Positions 7,694-15,018 of a stretch of DNA of 50,327 nucleotides are shown here, piece after piece. The translations under genes were made by a program, and so were the position numbers. The DNA is taken from positions 1 through 50,327 of the forward strand of contig CAIQRS010000274.1 of NCBI GenBank assembly GCA_903874275.1, written 5' to 3'. The number at the start of each line of letters is the position of its first letter. Positions within the stretch are counted from its first letter, which is position 1. The notes under the pieces are model-generated. The model saw only the letters and a list, made by a program, of their open reading frames with translations. It did no database searches and had not been told where the DNA came from. Source of the DNA: an uncultured Anaeromyxobacter sp. (GTDB taxonomy: Bacteria > Myxococcota > Myxococcia > Myxococcales > Anaeromyxobacteraceae).

Positions 7694-8335
7694 ATGGGCC
7701 ACCGACGCCTTTCCGCACCGTCAGCCTTGCTCGCCGCCGCCCTCCTGGCGCTCCCGCCGCGACCAGGCGTCGCCGCGCCGTTCACCGCCGACGCCTCCAC
7801 GGGCTCCATCGTCGTGCACGCGGTGAAGGCGGGGCTCCTCTCCGGTCTCGCGCACGACCACCGCCTCGTCGCGGAACGGTGGCGCGCCGACGTCGGCTGG
7901 GACCTGGAAGGAGCCGGCGCCTTCGACCTGCGGATCGTCGTGGACGCATCGTCCCTGCGCGAGACCGCGACACGTCTGGGAGAGGCGAGCCGATCGCTGA
8001 TCGGCCGCGAGGTCGCGGGCCCCGGGGTGCTCGACGCCGGGAGGTTCCCGGAGATCCGCGTCCGGGCCGCCGGACTGCTGGCCTCACCGCCCCGGGGCGA
8101 GGAGGAGCGGGAAGGGGAACTGCGCGCCGAGGTCACGCTCCACGGCGAGACCCGGCCCGTCTCCGTCCCCTTCCGGCTGACGGCGAGTGGAGCCGGCTTC
8201 CGCGCCCGCGGGACCGTCCTGCTCCGCCAGACCGACTTCGGGATGACGCCCTTCACGACGGCCATGGGCACGATCGGCGTCGACGACGAACTGCGCATCG
8301 AATTCGATCTCCTGCTGCACCCGCGGCCACCCTAG
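7694..8335 (+). CDS. YceI-like periplasmic protein
   Basis: The 213-residue product has a signal peptide (hydrophobic LLAAALLALPP, cleavage near GVAA-AP) followed by a YceI-type lipocalin-like beta domain: FTADASTGSIVVHAVKAG, AHDHRL, a central IRV-A-GLL strand, RPVSVPFRLT and a DFGMTPF...GVDDELRIEFDL close. YceI proteins bind isoprenoid or amide lipids in the periplasm. The AHDH form near the N-terminus is typical of the YceI branch found with redox and metal genes. The ATG at 7694 directly follows a tandem repeat that could be a regulator-binding array. No operon partner; the downstream radical SAM gene is separated by about 50 bp. Confidence 0.75.
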   Translation: MGHRRLSAPSALLAAALLALPPRPGVAAPFTADASTGSIVVHAVKAGLLSGLAHDHRLVAERWRADVGWDLEGAGAFDLRIVVDASSLRETATRLGEASRSLIGREVAGPGVLDAGRFPEIRVRAAGLLASPPRGEEEREGELRAEVTLHGETRPVSVPFRLTASGAGFRARGTVLLRQTDFGMTPFTTAMGTIGVDDELRIEFDLLLHPRPP

Positions 8336-8387
8336 CCGCGACCGCCCTCCCGGTACCCTGGCTTGCCAACGGGACCCACATGGGGTC

Positions 8388-10019
8388 TTGTCCGCTCGCC
8401 CCCCCCCCGACCCCGAGGACTTCTTGCCCCAGGCCACGTGCCGGAAAGCACTGCTCGTCTACCCGAAGTTCGAGGGGACCTCGTTCTGGAACTACCAGGC
8501 GACCTGCGAGCTCATGGGGGCGCGCTACTCGGCGGCGCCGCTGGGGCTCATCACCGTGGCCGCGCTCCTCCCGAAGAGCTGGGACGTGCGGCTGGTGAAC
8601 CGGAACACCGAGGAGCTCCGCGAGGAGGACCTGGCCTGGGCCGACGTGATCATGACCGGCGGCATGCTTCCGCAGCAGCCGGACACGCTCCGCATCGTCG
8701 AGATGGCGCACGCCCTCGGGCAGCCGGTGGTGGTCGGTGGCCCCGACGCCACCTGCTCCCCGGAGACCTACGCCGCCGCCGACTTCCTGGTGCTCGGCGA
8801 GGCCGAGGAGATCATGGCCGACTTCGTGGCCGCCTTCGAGGGTGGCGCCGCCAAGGGGACCTTCACGGCGACCCGCTTCCCCGACGTCACCCGGTCCCCC
8901 GTTCCCCGCTTCGACCTGCTCCAGCTCGACCACTACCTCCACGTCGGGGTGCAGTACTCGCGGGGCTGCCCCTTCGATTGCGAGTTCTGCAACGTCATCG
9001 ACCTGAACGGCCGGGTTCCGCGGGCCAAGACCACGGAGCAGGTGCTCCGCGAGCTCGACGCCCTGCGTGCCGTCGGGTACCGCGGCCACGTGGATTTCGT
9101 GGACGACAACCTCATCGGCAACCGCAAGGCGCTGAAGCCCTTCCTGCGCGAGCTCAAGAGGTGGCTCGACGAGCGCGGCCGCCCCTTCGAGTTCAGCACC
9201 GAGGCCAGCCTCGACCTGGCCGAGGACGACGAGCTCCTGCGGCTCATGCGGGAGGCCAACTTCTTCGCCATCTTCGTGGGCATCGAGACCCCCGACGCCG
9301 CCTCGCTGATCCAGGCCAACAAGAAGCACAACACCCGCAGCGACATCGTCGAGAGCGTGAAGAGGATCCACCGGGCCGGCATCTTCGTGAACGCCGGCTT
9401 CATCGTGGGCTTCGACGCCGAGCCCGAGACCGTGGCCCGGGAGATGGTGGCGTGCATCGAGGCGGCCAGCATCCCGGTCTGCATGGTGGGGCTCCTCTAC
9501 GCGCTGCCCGGGACCCGTCTCGCCAGGCGGCTGCACGCCGAGGGGCGCCTCGACGAGCGCCCCTTCCAGGTGCTGGCCGGCGACGCCGACCAGTGCACCT
9601 CCGGCCTCAACTTCACTGGACGCCGTCCGCGCGCCGCCGTCCTCTCCGACTACCGGGAGGTGCTCCGGAAGATCTACGCACCGGCGGCCTACTTCGGCCG
9701 CGCCCGCCGCGCCGCGCGCTTGCTCGACCGTTCCGCCCACTCGATCCGGCCGCCGCTGCGCCACGTGCTCCGCGACCTCCGCGGGTTCGGCAGGATGGCC
9801 TGGCGGATGGGGGTGCGCGACCCCGAGGTGCGGTTGGAGTGGTGGAGGACGCTCGTCGAGACCGCCCTGCACAACCCGTCCGCCATCAAGATCGTCATGT
9901 CCTTCGCCGCGCTCTACGTGCACCTCGGCCCGTACTCCACCGACCTGGTGGAGCGGCTCGACGGGATGATCGAGCGGTCGCCGCAGGCCGTGGAGGCGCC
10001 CGCAGCGCTGGCGAGCTGA
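8388..10019 (+). CDS. B12-binding-domain radical SAM protein
   Basis: The N-terminal ~140 residues are a cobalamin-binding-like domain (LVYPKFEGTSFWNY, GLITVAALLP, VVVGGPDAT). The radical SAM core follows with the cluster motif CPFDCEFC and the GFIVGFDAEPE segment; the C-terminal ~150 residues match the helical extension seen in the RCCLKC-free, DUF4070-type group. Such enzymes catalyse methylations or ring chemistry on lipids such as hopanoids, but the substrate is not readable here. The start is uncertain: TTG at 8388 is used, yet an ATG at 8380 with a run of ten C at 8399-8408 in between would be in frame if the run had eleven C. A TTG at 8424 is a third option. Confidence 0.85.
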   Translation: MSARPPPDPEDFLPQATCRKALLVYPKFEGTSFWNYQATCELMGARYSAAPLGLITVAALLPKSWDVRLVNRNTEELREEDLAWADVIMTGGMLPQQPDTLRIVEMAHALGQPVVVGGPDATCSPETYAAADFLVLGEAEEIMADFVAAFEGGAAKGTFTATRFPDVTRSPVPRFDLLQLDHYLHVGVQYSRGCPFDCEFCNVIDLNGRVPRAKTTEQVLRELDALRAVGYRGHVDFVDDNLIGNRKALKPFLRELKRWLDERGRPFEFSTEASLDLAEDDELLRLMREANFFAIFVGIETPDAASLIQANKKHNTRSDIVESVKRIHRAGIFVNAGFIVGFDAEPETVAREMVACIEAASIPVCMVGLLYALPGTRLARRLHAEGRLDERPFQVLAGDADQCTSGLNFTGRRPRAAVLSDYREVLRKIYAPAAYFGRARRAARLLDRSAHSIRPPLRHVLRDLRGFGRMAWRMGVRDPEVRLEWWRTLVETALHNPSAIKIVMSFAALYVHLGPYSTDLVERLDGMIERSPQAVEAPAALAS

Positions 10020-10074
10020 CCGCGGGAGGGGCCTGGGGCACCGGCCACCCATCGCCGGGCGTCCGTCGGTTCAC

Positions 10075-10080
10075 TAGACT
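10075..10080 (+). promoter_or_regulatory. -10 box of the Ser/Thr kinase gene
   Basis: TAGACT ends 16 nt before the ATG at 10097. The same hexamer stands before other genes in the window (15005, 28515). No clear -35 is visible. Confidence 0.4.
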
Positions 10081-10096
10081 GGGCCGACCCCGCCCC

Positions 10097-12223
10097 ATGT
10101 CCCACCGCGACCATCCAAGCGAGCCGCACCCCGCCGCCCCCGAGGGCACGCTGACCGGGCTCATGCGGGAGGTCTTCACGGGCGACGACCCACGCCGCTC
10201 CACCTGGGACGGGGTGCTCCTGAAGGGAGCCCGCATCGGACGCTTCGAACTCGTCCGCGAGATCGGGAGGGGTGGCTTCGGATCGGTCTGGGAGGCGCGC
10301 GACACCGAGCTCAAGCGCAAGGTGGCCTTCAAGGCCATCCACGGCTCCAGCCCCTCGACCGCCGACGATCGCGCGCTCGCCGAGGCGGAGACCGCGGCCC
10401 ACCTCTCCCACCCGAACATCGTCACCCTCCACGACGTGGGGCGGAGCGAGCACGGCCCCTTCCTGGTGATGGAGTTGCTCCAGGGGGAGCCCCTCTCCCG
10501 GCGGCTGGAGCGTGGGCCGCTGCCACCCCGGGAAGCCCTGCGCATCGCCTCCGAGATCGCACGCGGCCTCGCCCACGCCCACGACCGCGGCGTCGTGCAC
10601 CGGGACCTCACCCCGGGAAACGTCTTCCTCCGCGAGGGAGGCGGCGTGACCATCCTCGACCTGGGCTTCGCGCAGGTGCTCGGGCGGGAGGCACCCCGGG
10701 GAGGAACGCCCGGGTACATGTCGCCGGAACGGCTCCTGGGAAGGCCGGAGGACGCGCGGTCCGACGTCCACTCGCTGGGAGTGATCCTGCACCGGATGCT
10801 GACCGGGCAGCGGCCTCCGGTCGGCGAGGAGACCGGACCGCTCCCGATCCTGGAACTGCCCGGCCTCGCGCTTCTGGTCGCGCGGATGCTCGACGACGAC
10901 CCGGAGAGGCGGCCGGCCACGGCAGGGGAGGTGCTGCGGGCGCTCCAGGAGATCGGGAGCGGGGACGGAGGGGCGGCACCCTCCAGGAAGAGGCGCAGCA
11001 TCCTGCGCGTCGCAGCGCCGGTGGTGCTGGTGGTCGCCGTGGCCGTGGGGGTCGCCGGCTACGCGGCGTGGGATGGACGGGGGAGGGCTCGCGGGGCGCC
11101 TGTCGCCATCGCCGTCCAGGTTCCGGAGCCGGTGATCGGCGTGGGTTCCACGGTCCAGGCGAGCGTGTCGCTGCGGGACGCCTCGGGAGCCGTCGTCGAG
11201 GGCCCGGGGATTGCCTGGGCTTCGGGCGACGAGGCCATCGCCGCGGTCGACGCCTCCGGGCGCGTGACCGGGCGTGCGTCGGGAACGACCCTCGTCACGG
11301 CGAGGTCGGGCGAGGCCTCCGGGTCGGCCACGGTGGTGGTGAGCGGCCCGGAGTGGGAACTGGTCCAGGCGAGCAGCCTGGCCCCACCTCCGGCGGAGTC
11401 CCTGACGCGGAACGGGGCGCTCGGCGGGCAGGGGATGGCGAGCGTGTACGGCCGGGCGGCCTGGTACCAGACCTCCGACTGGTCGATGCTCTTCATGCCG
11501 CTCGCCCTGCCGGAAGGGACCGACGCCTTCGCCATCCAGGCGAGCTTTCACCTTCCCCCGGTCCTCGACTCGGGGCGGGCGGTGTCCCTCGTCGTCTTCA
11601 CCTCTCCCGGGACGAAGGACCCGGCAGACCTCGTCCACGGCCGGGGGATCACGCTGGACCAGCAGCCCGGCAGGTCGCCCGTCTATTTCTGGGGAGTCCC
11701 AGAGGGATGGACCACGGCGGACGTCACCAGCACGGGACCGATGGCGGCGCCCATCACCGGCAGGTGGCGAATGCTGCGCATCGAGGGCTCCCGGGAGCAG
11801 TGCTGGCTCCGGGTGCTGCTCGACGGGGAGGAGATCTACACCGGCGCCGAACCGTGCGACCTCTCCGGACGGTACGTGATGGTCGGGTCGCTCCATGGAG
11901 CGAGTCACCCGGTGAATGGTGCCTGGTCCGACCTGCGCGTCTTCCGGGGTGCGACGGTCGAGAGCATGTCCGTGGAGGTCGATCGCGCCGCGCCGGGAAG
12001 CGCCCACGTCGCCAAGGCCCGGGTCGTCCTCCGCGACGCGCGGGGAAACCGCATCGCCGGGCGGGTCGTCCGGTGGGAGTCGAGCGATCCGGGGATCGCG
12101 ACCGTGGACGCCGACGGCGCCGTGCTCGGAATCCGGAAGGGCGAGGTGACCCTCACCGCGCGCTGCGAGGGCAGGAAGGCGTCATCGGTCGTCGCGGTCG
12201 AGCCGCGCGCGGCTCCTCGCTAG
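10097..12223 (+). CDS. Membrane Ser/Thr protein kinase with extracellular Ig-like (BIG2) domains
   Basis: The 708-residue protein starts with a Hanks-type kinase domain: glycine loop GRGGFGSV, invariant Lys K79, catalytic HRDLTPGN with D170, DLG with D188 and a GTPGYMSPE activation segment. A single transmembrane helix lies at ~304-324. Outside the cell are a BIG2-like domain (about 335-415, ending in the WASGD-AIAAVDASGRVTG pattern), a ~200-residue LamG-like or otherwise unassigned beta-rich domain, and a second BIG2-like domain (about 622-702, WESSDPGIATVDADG). All catalytic residues look intact. The ATG at 10097 is chosen because the frame upstream overlaps the radical SAM gene. Cell-surface sensing is inferred from the layout. 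Confidence 0.85.
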   Translation: MSHRDHPSEPHPAAPEGTLTGLMREVFTGDDPRRSTWDGVLLKGARIGRFELVREIGRGGFGSVWEARDTELKRKVAFKAIHGSSPSTADDRALAEAETAAHLSHPNIVTLHDVGRSEHGPFLVMELLQGEPLSRRLERGPLPPREALRIASEIARGLAHAHDRGVVHRDLTPGNVFLREGGGVTILDLGFAQVLGREAPRGGTPGYMSPERLLGRPEDARSDVHSLGVILHRMLTGQRPPVGEETGPLPILELPGLALLVARMLDDDPERRPATAGEVLRALQEIGSGDGGAAPSRKRRSILRVAAPVVLVVAVAVGVAGYAAWDGRGRARGAPVAIAVQVPEPVIGVGSTVQASVSLRDASGAVVEGPGIAWASGDEAIAAVDASGRVTGRASGTTLVTARSGEASGSATVVVSGPEWELVQASSLAPPPAESLTRNGALGGQGMASVYGRAAWYQTSDWSMLFMPLALPEGTDAFAIQASFHLPPVLDSGRAVSLVVFTSPGTKDPADLVHGRGITLDQQPGRSPVYFWGVPEGWTTADVTSTGPMAAPITGRWRMLRIEGSREQCWLRVLLDGEEIYTGAEPCDLSGRYVMVGSLHGASHPVNGAWSDLRVFRGATVESMSVEVDRAAPGSAHVAKARVVLRDARGNRIAGRVVRWESSDPGIATVDADGAVLGIRKGEVTLTARCEGRKASSVVAVEPRAAPR

Positions 12224-12245
12224 AGGAGGCTGCCCGCGCCGCTTC

Positions 12246-13340
12246 TCACTTCACCGCGATGGGCAGGAACGTGAACATCTTCGCCGGGGCGAACTTCGCC
12301 GCCACGTTGCCCGAGTAGACCGCGCCTCCGGCGACCACGAGCTTCTTCACCGGGGCGCCCTCCTTCAGGTCGAGGTCGGCCATGGGGACCCAGAAGACGC
12401 TCGGGCTCGTCGCCGAGTCGAAGGCGTAGACCAGCCGCGTCTGGTCCGCCACGGTCCTCCAGATGGTGGAGGAGATGTTGGGCTGGCCGGGCGTGGTGAT
12501 GCCGAGCGGGACGCCCACGCTGCGGACCACGCCGAGCACGCTCGACAGCGCCTGGAACTCGAACTTCTGGCCGGGGACGGCCGCGATGTAGCTCTTGTCC
12601 GGGCTCCGCGGGATCGCGCCCAGGAGGAAGGAGGCGCGGGCGAAGCGGTCGGCGGCACGGTTGGTGCCCGGGAGGAAGACCAGGCCTCCGATGCCCTGCC
12701 AGTAGGCGTTGAGCGCCAGCTGCTGGTCGTAGATGGGTGAGTTGGTCATGACCACGTACTGCTTGCCGTGGTGGATGACGAGCTTGCCGCCGATGTACTC
12801 GAGGATGGCCGAGTCGCCGGTCGCGTCGGAGATGGAGAGGTGGAGCTGCGCCTTCTGGCCGTTCGGGAGGCTGTCGGTGACGACCTGGAAGGTCTCCTTG
12901 CCCAGCGCGGCGACGGTCTCGGCCACCGTGGCGAAGTTGTCGAGGACGTACTGCGCCCAGATGCTGATGGAGAGAGCGGGCCTGCCGTCCGGCTTTCCGT
13001 AGTCCGACTCGGCGAGGTAGAGCTGGTTGGCGACGAGCCCCTTCTCGTTCATCCCGTCGCTGGTGCCGATGTCGTAGCCGGTGGCGACGACGCTGCCGTA
13101 CCGGGAGACCCAGCGCGGCGCGTTGGGCCCGGTGGCGCCGTCGCGCTGCATTCCGCGAGGAAGCGCCCAGAGGTTGGTGCGCATGTCCTCGGCCCAGTCC
13201 ATCCCGCGCCCGGTGATCACCGTGCCGTCGGGGGCGGTGTAGAGGACGCGCGTGCACGCGTCGGCCGGGGAGGCGGAGAGGAGGGTGAACAGGGCCGCTG
13301 CGGCGCCGGCGACGATGCGCTTCGTCATGGAGGAGGGCAT
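12246..13340 (-). CDS. Linear amide C-N hydrolase (choloylglycine hydrolase / penicillin V acylase family)
   Basis: A signal peptide (SPADA) is followed at once by Cys29 in CTRVLYT, the expected N-terminal nucleophile once the leader is removed. Further Ntn-hydrolase features are GRGMDWAEDM, NEKGLVANQLYL, DATGDSAILEYIGG and MTNSPIYDQQL. Family members cleave bile-salt amides, penicillin V or acyl-homoserine lactones; in soil bacteria a periplasmic acylase role is likely, but the substrate is inferred. The 364-residue size is typical. The ATG at 13340 is used; a second ATG at 13328 and a GTG at 13349 are possible, and none has a strong ribosome site. Confidence 0.85.
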   Translation of the reverse strand: MPSSMTKRIVAGAAAALFTLLSASPADACTRVLYTAPDGTVITGRGMDWAEDMRTNLWALPRGMQRDGATGPNAPRWVSRYGSVVATGYDIGTSDGMNEKGLVANQLYLAESDYGKPDGRPALSISIWAQYVLDNFATVAETVAALGKETFQVVTDSLPNGQKAQLHLSISDATGDSAILEYIGGKLVIHHGKQYVVMTNSPIYDQQLALNAYWQGIGGLVFLPGTNRAADRFARASFLLGAIPRSPDKSYIAAVPGQKFEFQALSSVLGVVRSVGVPLGITTPGQPNISSTIWRTVADQTRLVYAFDSATSPSVFWVPMADLDLKEGAPVKKLVVAGGAVYSGNVAAKFAPAKMFTFLPIAVK

Positions 13341-13538
13341 CCGGTTCACATACCCCAACCGCCCGCCGGACCCGGCATGCCCCGACGGGGATGGCTCGCC
13401 CTTTCCGGACCGGGAGTCTGGAATCCCCGACATCCCACACCCGCAACTCCCCGGAATCACGCCTCCGCCAACCTGGCAAGCCGGGTGCATTCGCTCCCCT
13501 CGTCTATCAACCCAAACGACGGACCGACGGAGAACACC

Positions 13539-13838
13539 ATGAACCGCAAGACCCCCAGCATCATCGGCGCCGCAGTCGGCCTGGCCCTCTTCCTCGCCAT
13601 CGCCCTCCTCCCGGCCCTGCTCTACGGCGGCTACGCGGGCGTGCTGCTGGCCGGCGGGATCTTCGGGACGCCCGTGCAGCCCACCTTCCTGGTCCGCTCG
13701 CTCATCATGTTCGGCATGGTGATGGGCGCCCTGGGCGTCGGCTCCCTCTTCGCGGTCGGCGGCGCGGTCGCCGGCGCAGCGGTCGGCGTCCTGACCACCT
13801 CCGCCACTCCGGTCAAGGCCGAGGCGAAGGGCGCGTAG
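13539..13838 (+). CDS. Small membrane protein of unknown function
   Basis: The 99-residue product has about three hydrophobic helices (roughly 8-30, 33-60 with a glycine-rich stretch, 62-85) and a short Lys/Ala tail. The AVGGAVAGAAVG pattern resembles glycine-zipper helices. I do not recognise the family. A GGAG site precedes the ATG at 13539, and a strong hairpin terminator follows at 13874. The gene is divergent from the amide hydrolase with a 198-bp spacer in which I see no convincing promoter. Confidence 0.65.
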   Translation: MNRKTPSIIGAAVGLALFLAIALLPALLYGGYAGVLLAGGIFGTPVQPTFLVRSLIMFGMVMGALGVGSLFAVGGAVAGAAVGVLTTSATPVKAEAKGA

Positions 13839-13873
13839 CACCGCTGAAACGGGCGAGATATCGCTTCACACGC

Positions 13874-13901
13874 GAGGCCGTCCCTGAAAGGGGGCGGCCT
13901 C
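13874..13901 (+). terminator. 12-bp stem, GAAA-loop terminator hairpin
   Basis: GAGGCCGTCCCT pairs with GGGGGCGGCCTC around a GAAA tetraloop (two G-T pairs), followed by CTTCGTC. It lies between two convergent genes and could serve both, although the T tract is short. Confidence 0.6.
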
Positions 13902-13912
13902 TTCGTCATGGA

Positions 13913-14131
13913 TCAGCGCGACGTCCTTCGCTGGCCTGCGGTCCCGGGAAGCGGGGCAAGGGCGTGCCGTTCGCAGGCGGGGCAGGGCGTCAGGATGTCG
14001 CCCGTACGCGGATCGGCACGGAAGTCGATGTGGAAGGGGCGCGCCCCTTCCGGGTCACAGTCCTGGCAGAAGGTCGCCCTGGGGGGGCGGGGATGCAAAA
14101 CGATGAGATTGTGAAGGCGGGCGGTGTCCAT
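13913..14131 (-). CDS. Small zinc-ribbon protein
   Basis: The 72-residue product has two Cys pairs, FCQDCDPEG and CPACER, about 25 residues apart, which is the spacing of a zinc ribbon. I chose the ATG at 14131 because AGGA lies 5 nt upstream; the frame stays open to 14197, giving a 94-residue alternative. No function is recognisable. It is convergent with the small membrane protein across the hairpin at 13874-13901. Confidence 0.5.
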   Translation of the reverse strand: MDTARLHNLIVLHPRPPRATFCQDCDPEGARPFHIDFRADPRTGDILTPCPACERHALAPLPGTAGQRRTSR

Positions 14132-14230
14132 TGGTTCCTGCAGGAGATAGACAGCCCTGCCGCCAAAAGGTGACCGATACCGTCGCCGGATACCCAAAAT
14201 GGACTCGCCCGTGGAACCGACGCCCCTGGG

Positions 14231-14992
14231 TCAAAAAGCCACCACCAGCCCGATCGTCAGCACCTTGGACCCGCGGCTCACCCAGGGCAGCCACCCCACG
14301 TCCGGCAGGAAGTACCGGGCGATGTCCAGCGCGGCCGTCCCGAGGATCAGCCCAGCGAAGACCCCGTGCGGCATGCCCGGCATCTTGTCCAGCCCGTGTA
14401 GGTCCCCCTCCGGGGGCTCGATCTGGATCAGGTTGGCGATGCCGTAGGCCACCGAGGTCGCGGTGTTGAAGAGCAGCATGCCCTTCAGGAAGGGGGCGGT
14501 CTCGTACCGGATGCGCGGGTTCCCGGTGAGGATGATCTCATCGGTGATCTCCTGGCAGAGGATCCCCGAGGAGACGATGAAGGCATAGCCGTTCGGTCCG
14601 GGGGCGAAGGGCGACCCGTCGCGCTTCCAGCAATTCCCGTCCACGCAGGTGATGTTCGGCGAGACCGCGAAGAACGGGAGGAACCCCAGGAACGTCACCG
14701 GCTCGAGGGTCGGTACGTTGGCCATGGCCAGGTTGGCCACGCCGTGGCAGGCCTCGTGGACGACGAAGGCGGTGACGAACCCCGCCGCGGTCAGGGCCAC
14801 CGAGGCGAAGGTGACGTTGGTGAACTCGGGCAGGGCGTCCGCCTGCGGGGTCGCCAGGTGGAGCGGGGTGGAGAGGTCGGGGTGCTGCTCCTGCGCCCAG
14901 GCCGGTGACGCGGCGAGCCATATCGCCGCCGCCACGGCCGCGCCCCACCGGGCCCCGCTCTGGAAGTCGCACACCACACTCGCGTCTACCAC
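14231..14992 (-). CDS. Membrane protein with HExxH-like motif (M50-style), exported
   Basis: The 253-residue protein has a leader (AAIWLAASPAWA, then QEQ) and several hydrophobic segments. In the first of these is VVHEACHG (H79, E80, H83), the zinc-binding motif of M50-type intramembrane or membrane metallopeptidases. A late NPxDG-type partner motif is not obvious, although LDIARYFLPD near the C-terminus could supply an Asp, so activity is uncertain. Two Cys in TCVDGNCWKRD suggest a periplasmic disulfide. The GTG at 14992 is tentative; GTG codons at 14977 and 14974 are alternatives. It is divergent from the 589-residue gene with only 26 bp between the start codons. Confidence 0.6.
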   Translation of the reverse strand: MVDASVVCDFQSGARWGAAVAAAIWLAASPAWAQEQHPDLSTPLHLATPQADALPEFTNVTFASVALTAAGFVTAFVVHEACHGVANLAMANVPTLEPVTFLGFLPFFAVSPNITCVDGNCWKRDGSPFAPGPNGYAFIVSSGILCQEITDEIILTGNPRIRYETAPFLKGMLLFNTATSVAYGIANLIQIEPPEGDLHGLDKMPGMPHGVFAGLILGTAALDIARYFLPDVGWLPWVSRGSKVLTIGLVVAF

Positions 14993-15004
14993 GAAAAGTT
15001 GGTC

Positions 15005-15010
15005 TAGACT
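15005..15010 (+). promoter_or_regulatory. Leaderless-type -10 box of the 589-residue gene
   Basis: TAGACT ends 8 nt before the ATG at 15019. The intervening GGGGCCCC has no purine-rich ribosome site, and transcription would start within 1-3 nt of the ATG. Confidence 0.5.
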
Positions 15011-15018
15011 GGGGCCCC

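Noticed and set aside
8253-10052. 599-codon minus-strand frame opposite the radical SAM gene
   Set aside because: Antisense shadow; the plus strand has the CPFDCEFC cluster motif and a well-formed protein.
8363-12223. A single 1286-codon plus-strand frame
   Set aside because: Its first ~580 codons overlap the radical SAM gene in another frame and are low-complexity; the kinase begins at 10097.
13376-13396. CCCCG-A-CGGGG mini-dyad upstream of the amide hydrolase
   Set aside because: Arms of 5 bp of pure GC are expected often in this DNA, and no promoter is seen next to it.
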